From JBJMHZ01 sp045807125 (GTDB taxonomy: Bacteria > Actinomycetota > Actinomycetes > JAWWOL01), in contig JBJMHZ010000047.1 of NCBI GenBank assembly GCA_045807125.1, positions 1-64,000 on the forward strand: a DNA stretch of 64,000 nucleotides. The letters are read 5' to 3'. The notes beneath the pieces were generated by a model. It searched no databases. It saw only the letters and a list, made by a program, of their open reading frames with translations, and had not been told where the DNA came from. Positions 46,372 through 55,229 of this stretch are shown here, in pieces. The position numbers and the translations under genes are program-made. How positions within the stretch are numbered: position 1 is the stretch's first letter; every line of letters starts with the position of its first letter.

Positions 46372-48087
46372 ATGCGACGCACCCTGATCCTCGCCGCGAC
46401 GGGCGCGCTCGCCCTCGCCGGCTCGCTCGGCACGGCCACCGTCACCGCCGGCGCGGCGCAGGGCGCCACGATGCGCGGCGGCCCGCTCGGCCCGTACCGG
46501 CACCTCGTCGTCATCTACGAGGAGAACCACAGCTTCGACAACCTGTACGGCCTGTGGGGGAAGGCCGGTCACCAGACCGTCGACGGCTTGCCCCAGGCTG
46601 ACGCCGGCGTCACCCAGGTGCAGCAGGACGGCTCGCCGATCGGCTGCCTGTACCAGAACGACCCCAACCTCGTCACCTACCGGACCACGGTCACCTGGCT
46701 CGACGGCACGCAGCACCCCGGCCTGCGCTCGGTCCGGTGCTCCGGCACGACCCCGCGGGGCGAGGACTTCACCAGCCGCTTCGCGACCAGCGCACCGTTC
46801 AAGATCACTCACTTCATCGGCCCGACCTGGCAGACCTGTCCCCCGCCGACCGTCTTCGCGGCCAGCGGCGTGGAGCAGGGCGACCCGCAGGGCCGGCCCG
46901 GCGGTTGCACGCGAGACCTGGTGCACCGCTTCTACCAGGAGCAGTACCAGCTCGACGGCGGCAAGCAGGACCGCTACTCCACCGGCAGCGACGCGGCCGG
47001 GCTGACCCAGGGCTACTACAACGCCCAGCACCTGCCGGTCTACCGCTACCTGCACGGCCGGGGGGCGCCGCACTACGTGATCGTCGACCACTTCTTCCAG
47101 GCGGCGTTCGGCGGCTCGTACCTCAACCACCAGTACCTCGTGGCGGCCCGTGCGCCGCAGTGGGACACCAGCCAGCAGCCGGTGCCCGCCGGCAAGAGCA
47201 GCGTGCTGGACGCGGCCGGCTTCCCCAACGCGACCTATCCGCTGTACGCGCCCGACCCGAGCGTCGCGTACGTCGACGGGCCCCTCACCCAGGCCTGCGG
47301 CCAGCCGACCACCGTCGCCGGCCTCGCCTGCGGCAACTACTCGGTGAACACGATGCAGCCGTCGTGGCAGCCGAGCGGTGGTGGGTCCAACGTCCTGCCC
47401 GGCATCAACGATGTCGACCCGTCGAAGCCGTTCTACGAGGCGAACATCGGCGACCGGCTGTCGGCGAAGGGCGTCTCCTGGGCGTGGTACGCGGGCGGCT
47501 GGAACGCCGCCGCCGCCGGGCACCCCGACCCGCTGTTCCAGTACCACCACCAGCCGTTGAACTACTTCCAGAACTACGCCCCGGGCATGCCGGGCCGCGC
47601 CCACCTGAAGGACGAGACCGACTTCGTCGCCGCGGCCAAGGGCGGCACGCTGCCGGCGGTGTCCTTCGTCAAGCCGATCGGCGAGGAGAACGAGCACCCC
47701 GGCTACACCAGCCCGCACAACGGCGAGAGCCACCTCGTCGGCCTGCTGAGGACGATCTTCGGCGGCCCGCAGGCGAAGGACACGCTCGTCGTGGTCACCT
47801 ACGACGAGTTCGGCGGCCAGTGGGACCACGTCGCCCCGCCAGGGCAGGGTCCCGACGCCGCCGCCGGCCCGCACGACCGGTTCGGGCCGGGGACGCGCAT
47901 CCCGGCGCTCGTCATCGGCGGCCGGTTCTCGCGCTCCGGCGTCGACCACCAGTCGCACGACACGACCTCGATCCTGGCCACGATCGAGCGCGCGTACGGC
48001 CTGGCCCCGCTCACCGCGCGGGACGCCCGGGTCAGCGACCTCGGCCACGCGGTGCGCATCGGCGACGGCCGCAACCACCGGAGCTGA
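46372..48087 (+). CDS. Secreted phospholipase C/acid phosphatase-type phosphoesterase
   Basis: A 571-residue exported enzyme of the PF04185 group. The signal peptide is at residues 1-30. The catalytic domain has LVVIYEENHSFDNLYGLWGK (metal/nucleophile region), HYVIVDHFFQAAFGGSYLNH, PIGEENEHPGYTSPHNGESH and VVVTYDEFGGQWDHVAPPGQ, the typical Glu-Asn-His and Asp-Glu-Phe-Gly motifs. Conserved cysteines suggest disulfides. GGGAG lies before the ATG. It probably releases phosphate from phospholipids or other phosphoesters outside the cell. Confidence 0.93.
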   Translation: MRRTLILAATGALALAGSLGTATVTAGAAQGATMRGGPLGPYRHLVVIYEENHSFDNLYGLWGKAGHQTVDGLPQADAGVTQVQQDGSPIGCLYQNDPNLVTYRTTVTWLDGTQHPGLRSVRCSGTTPRGEDFTSRFATSAPFKITHFIGPTWQTCPPPTVFAASGVEQGDPQGRPGGCTRDLVHRFYQEQYQLDGGKQDRYSTGSDAAGLTQGYYNAQHLPVYRYLHGRGAPHYVIVDHFFQAAFGGSYLNHQYLVAARAPQWDTSQQPVPAGKSSVLDAAGFPNATYPLYAPDPSVAYVDGPLTQACGQPTTVAGLACGNYSVNTMQPSWQPSGGGSNVLPGINDVDPSKPFYEANIGDRLSAKGVSWAWYAGGWNAAAAGHPDPLFQYHHQPLNYFQNYAPGMPGRAHLKDETDFVAAAKGGTLPAVSFVKPIGEENEHPGYTSPHNGESHLVGLLRTIFGGPQAKDTLVVVTYDEFGGQWDHVAPPGQGPDAAAGPHDRFGPGTRIPALVIGGRFSRSGVDHQSHDTTSILATIERAYGLAPLTARDARVSDLGHAVRIGDGRNHRS

Positions 48088-48103
48088 TGCCGAGGCGCGA
48101 ACG

Positions 48104-48859
48104 TCAGCCGCGGGTGACGCGGATCTTCGACTGGCGGTGCGGGAGGCGCTCCCAGTCCTCCATGAACCGCGCGGCGAGCCCGTGCCGCGCGGCGGCGGCG
48201 ACGAGCGTCTCGGTGCGGTAGTAGAAGTCCTCCCGCAGCCGGTCGTGCTCCTTGCCCTCCGTGCGGTCGAAGGTGAAGTCGAAGAACCCGCCGGGCCGCA
48301 TCACCCGGCCGATGTGGGCGAAGCACTCCTCGATCACGGGCAGCGGGGAGTGCGAGAAGACGCTGTGCGCGTGCACGACGTCGAAGCGCTCGTCCGGCAG
48401 GAACGCGAAGCGCATGTCCGTCACGAGGGTCAGGTACGGCAGCTTGCCGGCGAGACCGTGGCGGACGAGCGTCTCCTGCGCGGCGAGCAGCACCTCGGGC
48501 GAGATGTCGAGCCCGTAGTAGTTGCCGGCGTCGAGGTAGTCGATGAAGCGCCAGCCGGCCCGCAGGTTGCCGCAGCCGATCTCGAGCATCCGGTGCTGCG
48601 GCGCCAGCCCGTGCCCGCGAAGGTAGTCGAACTGCAGCTGCCCGATCTCGTGCCAGCGCCGGCGATCGCTGTTGCCCACCGCCATCGCCTCGCCGCGCTC
48701 GACCGTGTCGCGCATGACCGCGCGGTAGTAGGCGATGTGGTCGCGGTGGCGCAGCCGCAGCAGGAGATCGCGGCGCAGCCGGCGGAGGTAGCGCCTGGCG
48801 CGCTGCGGGTCCTGCGCGGCGTGCCGCAGGCCACCGAGCAAGCCGCGCGGTCGTGGCAT
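48104..48859 (-). CDS. SAM-dependent methyltransferase
   Basis: A 251-residue class I methyltransferase. Motif I is RMLEIGCGNLRAGWRFIDYL, the acidic motif II is in YYGLDISPEVLLAAQETLVR, and motif III is FDVVHAHSVFSHSPLPVIEE. The N-terminal 45 residues are very Arg/Leu-rich. The C-terminus ends RLPHRQSKIRVTRG. Its neighbour on the same strand is a sulfotransferase and beyond that a polysaccharide deacetylase, hinting at a glycan- or metabolite-tailoring unit (inference). The acceptor is unknown. Confidence 0.88.
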   Translation of the reverse strand: MPRPRGLLGGLRHAAQDPQRARRYLRRLRRDLLLRLRHRDHIAYYRAVMRDTVERGEAMAVGNSDRRRWHEIGQLQFDYLRGHGLAPQHRMLEIGCGNLRAGWRFIDYLDAGNYYGLDISPEVLLAAQETLVRHGLAGKLPYLTLVTDMRFAFLPDERFDVVHAHSVFSHSPLPVIEECFAHIGRVMRPGGFFDFTFDRTEGKEHDRLREDFYYRTETLVAAAARHGLAARFMEDWERLPHRQSKIRVTRG

Positions 48860-48935
48860 CTGGGCTCCTTCGCTCAGCAGGGATGGCGCAGGCGGCGCAT
48901 GCCCTCCGGCTCGATGATGCCGGACCGCCGGGCCC

Positions 48936-50264
48936 TCACACCCACTCGCCCGGGTCGAGGCCGTAGCCGAGGGCGGGGACGAGCGCCCACACGTCGGGGT
49001 CGCCGAGCGCCGCCGCGAGCCGGTCGGCCGACGCCTCCCAGCGCCGGGGCCGGGGAGCGGCGGTGGCCATCACGGGCCGCACGCCGCGCTCGGCGGCCCC
49101 GACCAGGGGCGCCGGGTCGACGTCGAGCCACTCCGCGAGCCGACGCATCGTCGCCGCGCACCGGTCGCCGCCGGCCAGCACGTCCTCGTGCCGGATGCGC
49201 AGGTGGTCGCAGCTGGTGCGGCGGACGAACGCGAGCGCCGCGGCGTGCGCCGAGCGCCACTGCAGGGCCGCGACCTCGGCGAGGCCGGCGCCGGCCACCG
49301 ACTCCCACTCGGGCGGCAGGTCGAAGCTCCACCACCGGTCGCCCCACGGGTGCACGTCGCTCCAGCCGCCGATGCGCAGCGGCCGGTCGACGGTGCCGGC
49401 GAAGAACCCTGGGTCGTGCCAGCCGTCCAGCAGCCCGTTGACCGCGGCCGCCGGGTTGCGGGTGAGGTGCAGCACCCGCAGCCGGGCGTGCGGCAGCAGC
49501 GCGGCGAGGTGGTCGAGGCGGTAGCAGTTGCGCGGCGTGACCAGCACCAGCCGGCCGCCGGTCGCCAGCTCCTCCCCCGCGGCGAGCCACGGCCGGAACA
49601 GCCGGTACGGCGCCATCTCGATCACCGGCAGGCTGGGCGGCCCCGCCGGCCGCGGCAGCCCGGGGAAGCACCGGGCGACCAGCTCGGCCGGCAGGTCGTA
49701 CCGCCAGGGGTCGACCTGCGGATGCTCGGCGCGCACGGCCGCGAGCAGCGCCACGGTGAAGGCGGCCCCGTCGTCGGCCCACGCCTCGCGCCGGTCGCCG
49801 CCGGTCCCGGCCAGCGCGTCGTCGACCCAGCCGGCCAGCCGGGTCGCGTCGACGTCGACGTCCGGCCACTGCGCTAGCAGCCGCCACCGGCACGCCGTCA
49901 CGAGCTCGTCCCTGCCGGACGGCGGCACCCCCTCGGCCGGCGCGCCGGCCTCGCGGGCGATCTCGTCGAGCAGCACCCGCGCCCGGTCGTGCCGCGCGCC
50001 GCGGGCGATCGCCACGTGGGCGTTGAGCTCGCCGGGCAGCGTGACGAGGCCGGGCACCCGGCGGAGCAGCTCGGCGAGCAGCGTCGAGCCGCCGCGCGAG
50101 CTCGACACCACGACGACCACCTCGCCGATGCGGTGCAGCGGGGCAGCCGGCCGCTCCCGACGCAGCTCGGCGAACCGCTCGGGCACCTCGGGCGGCGGTG
50201 CCGGGAACGGCAATCCCTCGTCGTAGTCCGAGAGCCGCTCCGGCGGCGCCACGGCCTCCCGCAC
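48936..50264 (-). CDS. Sulfotransferase-family protein
   Basis: The protein has 442 residues. The PAPS-binding 5'-phosphosulfate motif is VVVVSSSRGGSTLLAELLRR; the 3'-phosphate region is RVLHLTRNPAAAVNGLLDGW. Conserved Trp- and Arg-rich text (WESVAGAGLAEVAALQWRSA, DHLRIRHEDVLAG) fits the large actinobacterial sulfotransferase-like group. GTG 50264 has GAGG five nucleotides upstream and lies 11 nt after the deacetylase stop, so they are probably co-transcribed. The acceptor is unknown; a surface polysaccharide or glycolipid is plausible. Confidence 0.83.
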   Translation of the reverse strand: MREAVAPPERLSDYDEGLPFPAPPPEVPERFAELRRERPAAPLHRIGEVVVVVSSSRGGSTLLAELLRRVPGLVTLPGELNAHVAIARGARHDRARVLLDEIAREAGAPAEGVPPSGRDELVTACRWRLLAQWPDVDVDATRLAGWVDDALAGTGGDRREAWADDGAAFTVALLAAVRAEHPQVDPWRYDLPAELVARCFPGLPRPAGPPSLPVIEMAPYRLFRPWLAAGEELATGGRLVLVTPRNCYRLDHLAALLPHARLRVLHLTRNPAAAVNGLLDGWHDPGFFAGTVDRPLRIGGWSDVHPWGDRWWSFDLPPEWESVAGAGLAEVAALQWRSAHAAALAFVRRTSCDHLRIRHEDVLAGGDRCAATMRRLAEWLDVDPAPLVGAAERGVRPVMATAAPRPRRWEASADRLAAALGDPDVWALVPALGYGLDPGEWV

Positions 50265-50275
50265 GCCAGCCTCGG

Positions 50276-51379
50276 TCAGTACGTGACGAGCTTCGAGCGG
50301 TAGCGCCGGTCGACCCCCGACCGCCACGACCGCGGCACCGTCACGTGGCCGGGGTTGCCGGCCGAGACGTACCGCAGGTCCTTGTGGTGGTCGAGGTAGT
50401 CGAGCCAGTACTTCGCCGTGAACGGCACCCTGCCGTGCTGCCACGACGTGCTGCGGATGCGCGGGATCGCCAGCGGGTCGAACTTGTCGCTGAACGGCGA
50501 GTGCGACGGGTTGGCCCCGACGAGCAGCACGCCCTCGTTGACGTACTTCTCGCCCTGCCACTGACCGGTGTGGGCGAGCGACTTCCTGCGCGGCGACACC
50601 CCGAACGGCAGGGCCATCGTGAGCACGCTCGCGCCCGGCACGGCGGTCTCGACCAGCCGCTGGAGCTTGACGAAGTCCTCCTGCACGCCGGTGGCGCCGA
50701 GCTGCGCCAGGTTGTCGTGGTTGAACGTGTGGTTGGCGATCTCGAAGCCGAGCTCGTGCAGCTTGGCCAGCCCGACCCGCTGGTGGTCGGGGTCGTCGAG
50801 GGCGAACGGGTTCTTGTTGATGTTGAACGAGCCGGCCGGCGGGCAGTCGGGGAACTCCTTGCACGTATCGAGCAGGATGCCCACGCCCGACTCCGGGTCG
50901 ACCTCGCCGGTGGCGCTCACCCGGTACTGGTCGCTGTAGCCGTCGTCGAAGCTCAGCACGACCGGCGTATAGCCGGCCGCCACGTCGAGCTCGCCGCGGG
51001 CCAGGTCGATCGTCCGGACGGGGCGGTAGCCGCGCGAGAACAGGCGCTGCAGCCCGGCCCGGAAGTCCTTCGGCGTGGTGTCGAACTCGCCCAGCACGTC
51101 GGCCGTGATCCGGTGGTACATCATCACCGGCACGTAGCCGAGCTCGTTGGCCTTGATCTCGGCCGGGTCGGGCGGCGGGGCCTGCGACGCGCTGGACGGG
51201 CCGGCCGACGGCGTGCCGCTGCCCGGCGCCGGCGTGGTCGGCCGGCCGGTCGCCACCGGCTTCCCAGAGCCGCCGGAGGCCGAGCTGCCGCACGCCGCGA
51301 CCACCACCCCGGCCGCGGCGGCGAGCCCGCCGCGCAGCACGGCGCGCCGCGACAGGCCGGGCTCAGGATCGATCGACAC
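50276..51379 (-). CDS. Tat-type lipoprotein polysaccharide deacetylase
   Basis: The protein has 367 residues. The N-terminus is a twin-arginine lipoprotein signal (LSRRAVLRGGLAAAAGVVVA, lipobox VAAC). The NodB-type fold is visible: YVPVMMYHRITADVL, TPVVLSFDDGYSDQYRV (Asp-Asp catalytic pair) and FEIANHTFNHDNLAQLG (His-x4-His metal site). The GTG start is preceded by GGAGG seven nucleotides upstream. It likely trims N-acetyl groups from cell-wall or capsule sugars. It diverges from selD. Confidence 0.9.
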   Translation of the reverse strand: MSIDPEPGLSRRAVLRGGLAAAAGVVVAACGSSASGGSGKPVATGRPTTPAPGSGTPSAGPSSASQAPPPDPAEIKANELGYVPVMMYHRITADVLGEFDTTPKDFRAGLQRLFSRGYRPVRTIDLARGELDVAAGYTPVVLSFDDGYSDQYRVSATGEVDPESGVGILLDTCKEFPDCPPAGSFNINKNPFALDDPDHQRVGLAKLHELGFEIANHTFNHDNLAQLGATGVQEDFVKLQRLVETAVPGASVLTMALPFGVSPRRKSLAHTGQWQGEKYVNEGVLLVGANPSHSPFSDKFDPLAIPRIRSTSWQHGRVPFTAKYWLDYLDHHKDLRYVSAGNPGHVTVPRSWRSGVDRRYRSKLVTY

Positions 51380-51447
51380 GCGGGGACCTCCGGAGGGGGA
51401 CGGACGGGTCGGCTCCCACCCTAACGAGCCCACCGTAGGCTGAGGGC

Positions 51448-52482
51448 ATGGTGGAAGCGCCCGTGCGGGAGACTGGGCCGGTCCCCGGGCGTGTCCGGCT
51501 CACCCAGTACGCCCACGGTGGCGGCTGCGCCTGCAAGATCCCGCCGGGCGAGCTCGAGCAGATCGTCGCCGGCCTGGTCGGGGCCGAGCCGGTGGACAGC
51601 CCGTACGCACTGGTCGTCGGCCTGGACGGCGGCGACGACGCCGCGGTCGTCCGGTTCGAGGGCGACACGGCGATCATCGTGACGACGGACTTCTTCACCC
51701 CCGTCGTCGACGACCCGTACGACTGGGGGCGCATCGCCGCGGCCAACGCGCTCTCCGACGTCTACGCGATGGGCGGCCGGCCGGTCGTCGCGGTCAACCT
51801 GCTGTCGTGGCCGCGCGAGCTGCTGCCGTTCGAGCTCGCCGCCGAGGTGCTGCGCGGCGGCCACGACGTCGCGCGGGCCGCCGGCTGCCACCTCGCCGGC
51901 GGGCACAGCGTCGACGACCCGGAGCCGAAGTACGGCCTGGCCGTCACCGGCGTGGCCGACGTCCGGCGGCTGCTCCGCAACGACGCGGGCGTGGCCGGCC
52001 TGCCGCTCTCGCTCACCAAGCCGCTCGGCATCGGCGTGCTGAACAGCCGGCACAAGCAGACCGGCGAGGCCTTCCCGCAGGCCGTCGAGGCGATGACCAC
52101 GCTCAACCGGGCGGCGTCGGAGGCAGCCCTCGCCGCGGGTGCCACCTGCGCCACCGACGTCACCGGCTTCGGCCTGCTCGGCCACCTCTACAAGCTGGCC
52201 AGGGCGAGCGGGGTCGGAGCGCGCATCGACCCGGCGGCGGTTCCCTACCTCGACGGCGCCAGGGAGGCGGCCGAGGCCGGGTACGTGAGCGGCGGCACCA
52301 GGCGCAACCTGGCGTGGGTCGAGCCGCACGTGGCGTGGGGCCCCGCCGTCGGCGAGATCGAGCGCCTGCTGCTGGCCGACGCGCAGACCTCCGGCGGCCT
52401 GCTGGTGGCCGGCGAGGTGCCGGGCGCCCCGGTGATCGGCGAGCTGGTGCCGGCCGGCGAGCGCACCCTGCTGGTCGGCTGA
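51448..52482 (+). CDS. selD: Selenide, water dikinase SelD (Cys form)
   Basis: The protein is 344 residues and makes selenophosphate from selenide and ATP. The active-site loop is AHGGGCACKIPPGELEQIVA, with Cys where some SelD proteins carry Sec. The ATP-binding region has DDAAVVRFEGDTAIIVTTDF, NALSDVYAMGGRPVVAVNLL and LAGGHSVDDPEPKYGLAVTG. The C-terminal LLLADAQTSGGLLVAGEVPG is typical. It feeds SelA at 30-31.5 kb, completing the Sec pathway. The start ATG follows TGAGGGC. Confidence 0.96.
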   Translation: MVEAPVRETGPVPGRVRLTQYAHGGGCACKIPPGELEQIVAGLVGAEPVDSPYALVVGLDGGDDAAVVRFEGDTAIIVTTDFFTPVVDDPYDWGRIAAANALSDVYAMGGRPVVAVNLLSWPRELLPFELAAEVLRGGHDVARAAGCHLAGGHSVDDPEPKYGLAVTGVADVRRLLRNDAGVAGLPLSLTKPLGIGVLNSRHKQTGEAFPQAVEAMTTLNRAASEAALAAGATCATDVTGFGLLGHLYKLARASGVGARIDPAAVPYLDGAREAAEAGYVSGGTRRNLAWVEPHVAWGPAVGEIERLLLADAQTSGGLLVAGEVPGAPVIGELVPAGERTLLVG

Positions 52483-52509
52483 GCCGGAGCGCGCGCGAGA
52501 CTCGACGGC

Positions 52510-53010
<501 letters not shown>

Positions 53011-53014
53011 CGCC

Positions 53015-53092
53015 TCAGGCCAGCTCGTGGACGAACGCGTCGAGCTCGTCGTCCAGCGCCGCTCGGTGCGCGCCGCCCTGGCTGTCGGTCAC
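53015..53092 (-). CDS. Possible very small ORF after the FDH operon
   Basis: A 25-codon frame, VTDSQGGAHRAALDDELDAF then VHELA, starting at GTG 53092 and ending in TGA at 53015. It lies 56 bp downstream of the nrfD-like gene on the same strand. The composition is helix-prone and acidic, unlike the surrounding frames. The ribosome site (GCGGGGTC) is weak. Kept as a low-confidence small gene. Confidence 0.25.
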   Translation of the reverse strand: MTDSQGGAHRAALDDELDAFVHELA

Positions 53093-53148
53093 GACACTGA
53101 GACCCCGCTCGCGTCCCGATGGTTGCCTCAGTGGAAGGGGCGCGGCCG

Positions 53149-54240
53149 TCAGCGGCGGCGGTTGTCGGCCGCGAAGGTGATGTGCGGGCCGGAGGAGCGC
53201 ACCGGGCCGTGCTCCCTGATCCGCTCGCGCTGCGGCTTGACGACGTACTTCGGGTCCTTGGCCGATGCCAGGCCGGCCTCGAAGACGGCCAGCCGCTCGG
53301 TGAGGGAGCCGGCCATGAGCAGCGCGCCGGCCGCGACGGCGAGCGGACGGCGCCGGCCGCCGAGCAGCACGAGCGCCGCGCCGGCGAGCGTGCAGGAGTC
53401 GGAGACCTTGCGCAGCGCGCGCGCCCGGCCGTGGTCGTACACCTCGCCCAGCTCGCCGGAGCGGCGCTTGCTCACCTTGGTCGCGACGGTCTCGACGGTG
53501 GCCCCGATGACCGCGAGGCGCCGCGCCGGCCGGGCATCGGCCGGGTCGTTGGCCGCCATCGCGAGCCCGCCCGAGGCCGCCATGGCGCTGCCCACGAACG
53601 CGAACGGCAGCTCCAGCCGCTCCTCGTGCCAGATCGGGACGGCGGTGTCGGCGAGCAGCACCGCGGTGTACGACGCGAGCGGCGGCGCCATGAGCGCGGC
53701 CCAGGCGCCGGCGAGGCTGCCGAGCGGGCGCAGCAGGCCGGTCCACTCGCTCACCGCGGCGCCGCCGGCACCGGGCGCGTACGCGAAGAGGATCCAGCTG
53801 CCGACGCTCATCGGCGACGTCGGCTTGACCATGCGCAGCATGTGGTGGAACCGCGTCGGCTTGCCGAGATCGACGATGAGCAGCACGGTCGACGCCAGCA
53901 GCGCGCCCATCGCGGTGTAGCGGGCCTGGCGGCGCAGCGGGGCGTTGCCGGTGGCGTCGGCGCCGAGCGCGAGCAGCGACGACCCCGCGGCGAGGCCGCC
54001 GGTGAAGAAGTAGCCGGGGATGTAGAGCTTCCAGACCGGCTGGTTGAGCACCGGCTTGCCGTAGTACGACCCGAACTCCGCGCGGGGCACCATCGGCTGC
54101 TCGCCGCCGCGCCGGCCCTGGCCGCCCCGCCGCCCGTGCCGCCCCCTGCCCTGCCGGGCCGGCTCGCGCGCGCCGGTCAGCGCCTCGGTGTCGGGGCGGG
54201 CGCGCTCGATGCCCTCGCGGGTGACCTCGGACTCGCTCAC
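53149..54240 (-). CDS. nrfD: NrfD-like membrane subunit of formate dehydrogenase
   Basis: A 363-residue polytopic protein. The N-terminal 55 residues are Arg/Gly-rich. About eight hydrophobic segments follow, with NrfD-family text: YYGKPVLNQPVWKLYIPGYF, STVLLIVDLGKPTRFHHMLR and KPTSPMSVGSWILFAYAPGA. It is the quinone-reactive membrane anchor that replaces the cytochrome b gamma subunit in many actinobacterial formate dehydrogenases. Its GTG start overlaps the beta-subunit stop (GTGA). Order: alpha, beta, NrfD. Confidence 0.93.
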   Translation of the reverse strand: MSESEVTREGIERARPDTEALTGAREPARQGRGRHGRRGGQGRRGGEQPMVPRAEFGSYYGKPVLNQPVWKLYIPGYFFTGGLAAGSSLLALGADATGNAPLRRQARYTAMGALLASTVLLIVDLGKPTRFHHMLRMVKPTSPMSVGSWILFAYAPGAGGAAVSEWTGLLRPLGSLAGAWAALMAPPLASYTAVLLADTAVPIWHEERLELPFAFVGSAMAASGGLAMAANDPADARPARRLAVIGATVETVATKVSKRRSGELGEVYDHGRARALRKVSDSCTLAGAALVLLGGRRRPLAVAAGALLMAGSLTERLAVFEAGLASAKDPKYVVKPQRERIREHGPVRSSGPHITFAADNRRR

Positions 54241-55229
54241 GGCCGCCTCCCGGCGAAGGCGGCGACGGCGGCGGCGGCGAGGCCGAGCGCCGCCGCGGCG
54301 GCCATCCGCCACATCTGCGGCAGGTCGCGCGTGGTGACCACCGCGTCGGGCGGCAGCCCGTAGACCTCCGGCTCGTCGAGCAGCAGGAAGAAGGCGCCCA
54401 TCCCGCCGACGCCGTCCTCGGGGTCCTCGCCGTAGAGGCGGGCGCCGGCGATGCCGGCGGCGCGCAGCTGCTCGACCCGGCCCTCGGCGCGCTCGTGCAG
54501 CTCCTCGAGCGGGCCGAACTGGATCGACTTGGTGGGGCACGCCTTGGCGCACGCCGGCTCCTGCCCCACCCGCAGCCGGTCGTAGCACAGCGTGCACTTC
54601 CACACCCGGCCGTCGGACTCCCGCTTGTCGATGACCCCGAACGGGCAGGCGGGCACGCAGTAGCCGCACCCGTTGCAGATGTCCTCCTGGACGACCACGG
54701 TGCCGAACTCGGTGCGGAACAGCGCGCCGGTGGGGCACACGTCGAGGCAGGCCGCATGCGTGCAGTGCTTGCAGACGTCGCTCATCATCAGCCAGCGGAA
54801 CGGCGTGCGCCCGCTCGCGCCGTCGACGCCGTCAGGGGCCGTCCCCGGCAGCTGGGTGCCCGGCATGCCGAGGTCGACGGGCCGGCTCGCCACGTCGGTG
54901 CTCGTCGGCTCCGTCCGCGGCAGGCCGAGGTCGCGCTCGATCCCCGACTCCTGCGCGCCGAGCCGCCCGGACTGCTCGATGAACTTCACGTGCCGCCAGG
55001 TGTCGGCGCCGAGACCGCCGGAGTTGTCGTACGACATCGCCGTGAAGTTGAGGCCGTCCTCCGGCACCGAGTTCCACTCCTTGCAGGCCACCTCGCAGGC
55101 CTTGCAACCGATGCAGATGCTCGTGTCGGTGAAGAAGCCCACCCGCGGCGGGTGCTCGCCGTACCCGCCGGCCGCCGCCGGGTCGAACGGCCCGAAGAGA
55201 AGGTTCTGCCGGTGCTCGTCGGTCGTCAT
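54237..55229 (-). CDS. Formate dehydrogenase beta subunit (4Fe-4S ferredoxin type)
   Basis: The protein has 330 residues. Cysteine clusters for four [4Fe-4S] centres are visible: CIGCKACEVACKEWN, CKHCTHAACLDVCPTGALF, CNGCGYCVPACPFGV, and CTLCYDRLRVGQEPACAKAC. The C-terminus has one membrane helix (AAAAALGLAAAAVAAFAG), as in the beta subunits of respiratory formate dehydrogenases. The start ATG overlaps the alpha stop, with GGAGGAG upstream. It passes electrons from the catalytic subunit to the NrfD-like anchor. Confidence 0.95.
   Translation of the reverse strand: MTTDEHRQNLLFGPFDPAAAGGYGEHPPRVGFFTDTSICIGCKACEVACKEWNSVPEDGLNFTAMSYDNSGGLGADTWRHVKFIEQSGRLGAQESGIERDLGLPRTEPTSTDVASRPVDLGMPGTQLPGTAPDGVDGASGRTPFRWLMMSDVCKHCTHAACLDVCPTGALFRTEFGTVVVQEDICNGCGYCVPACPFGVIDKRESDGRVWKCTLCYDRLRVGQEPACAKACPTKSIQFGPLEELHERAEGRVEQLRAAGIAGARLYGEDPEDGVGGMGAFFLLLDEPEVYGLPPDAVVTTRDLPQMWRMAAAAALGLAAAAVAAFAGRRP

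Noticed and set aside
51481..51560. Selenocysteine in SelD or in the glutathione peroxidase
   Set aside because: Both active sites have a plain Cys codon (GGGCACK and SRCGLTPQ); no in-frame UGA is present.
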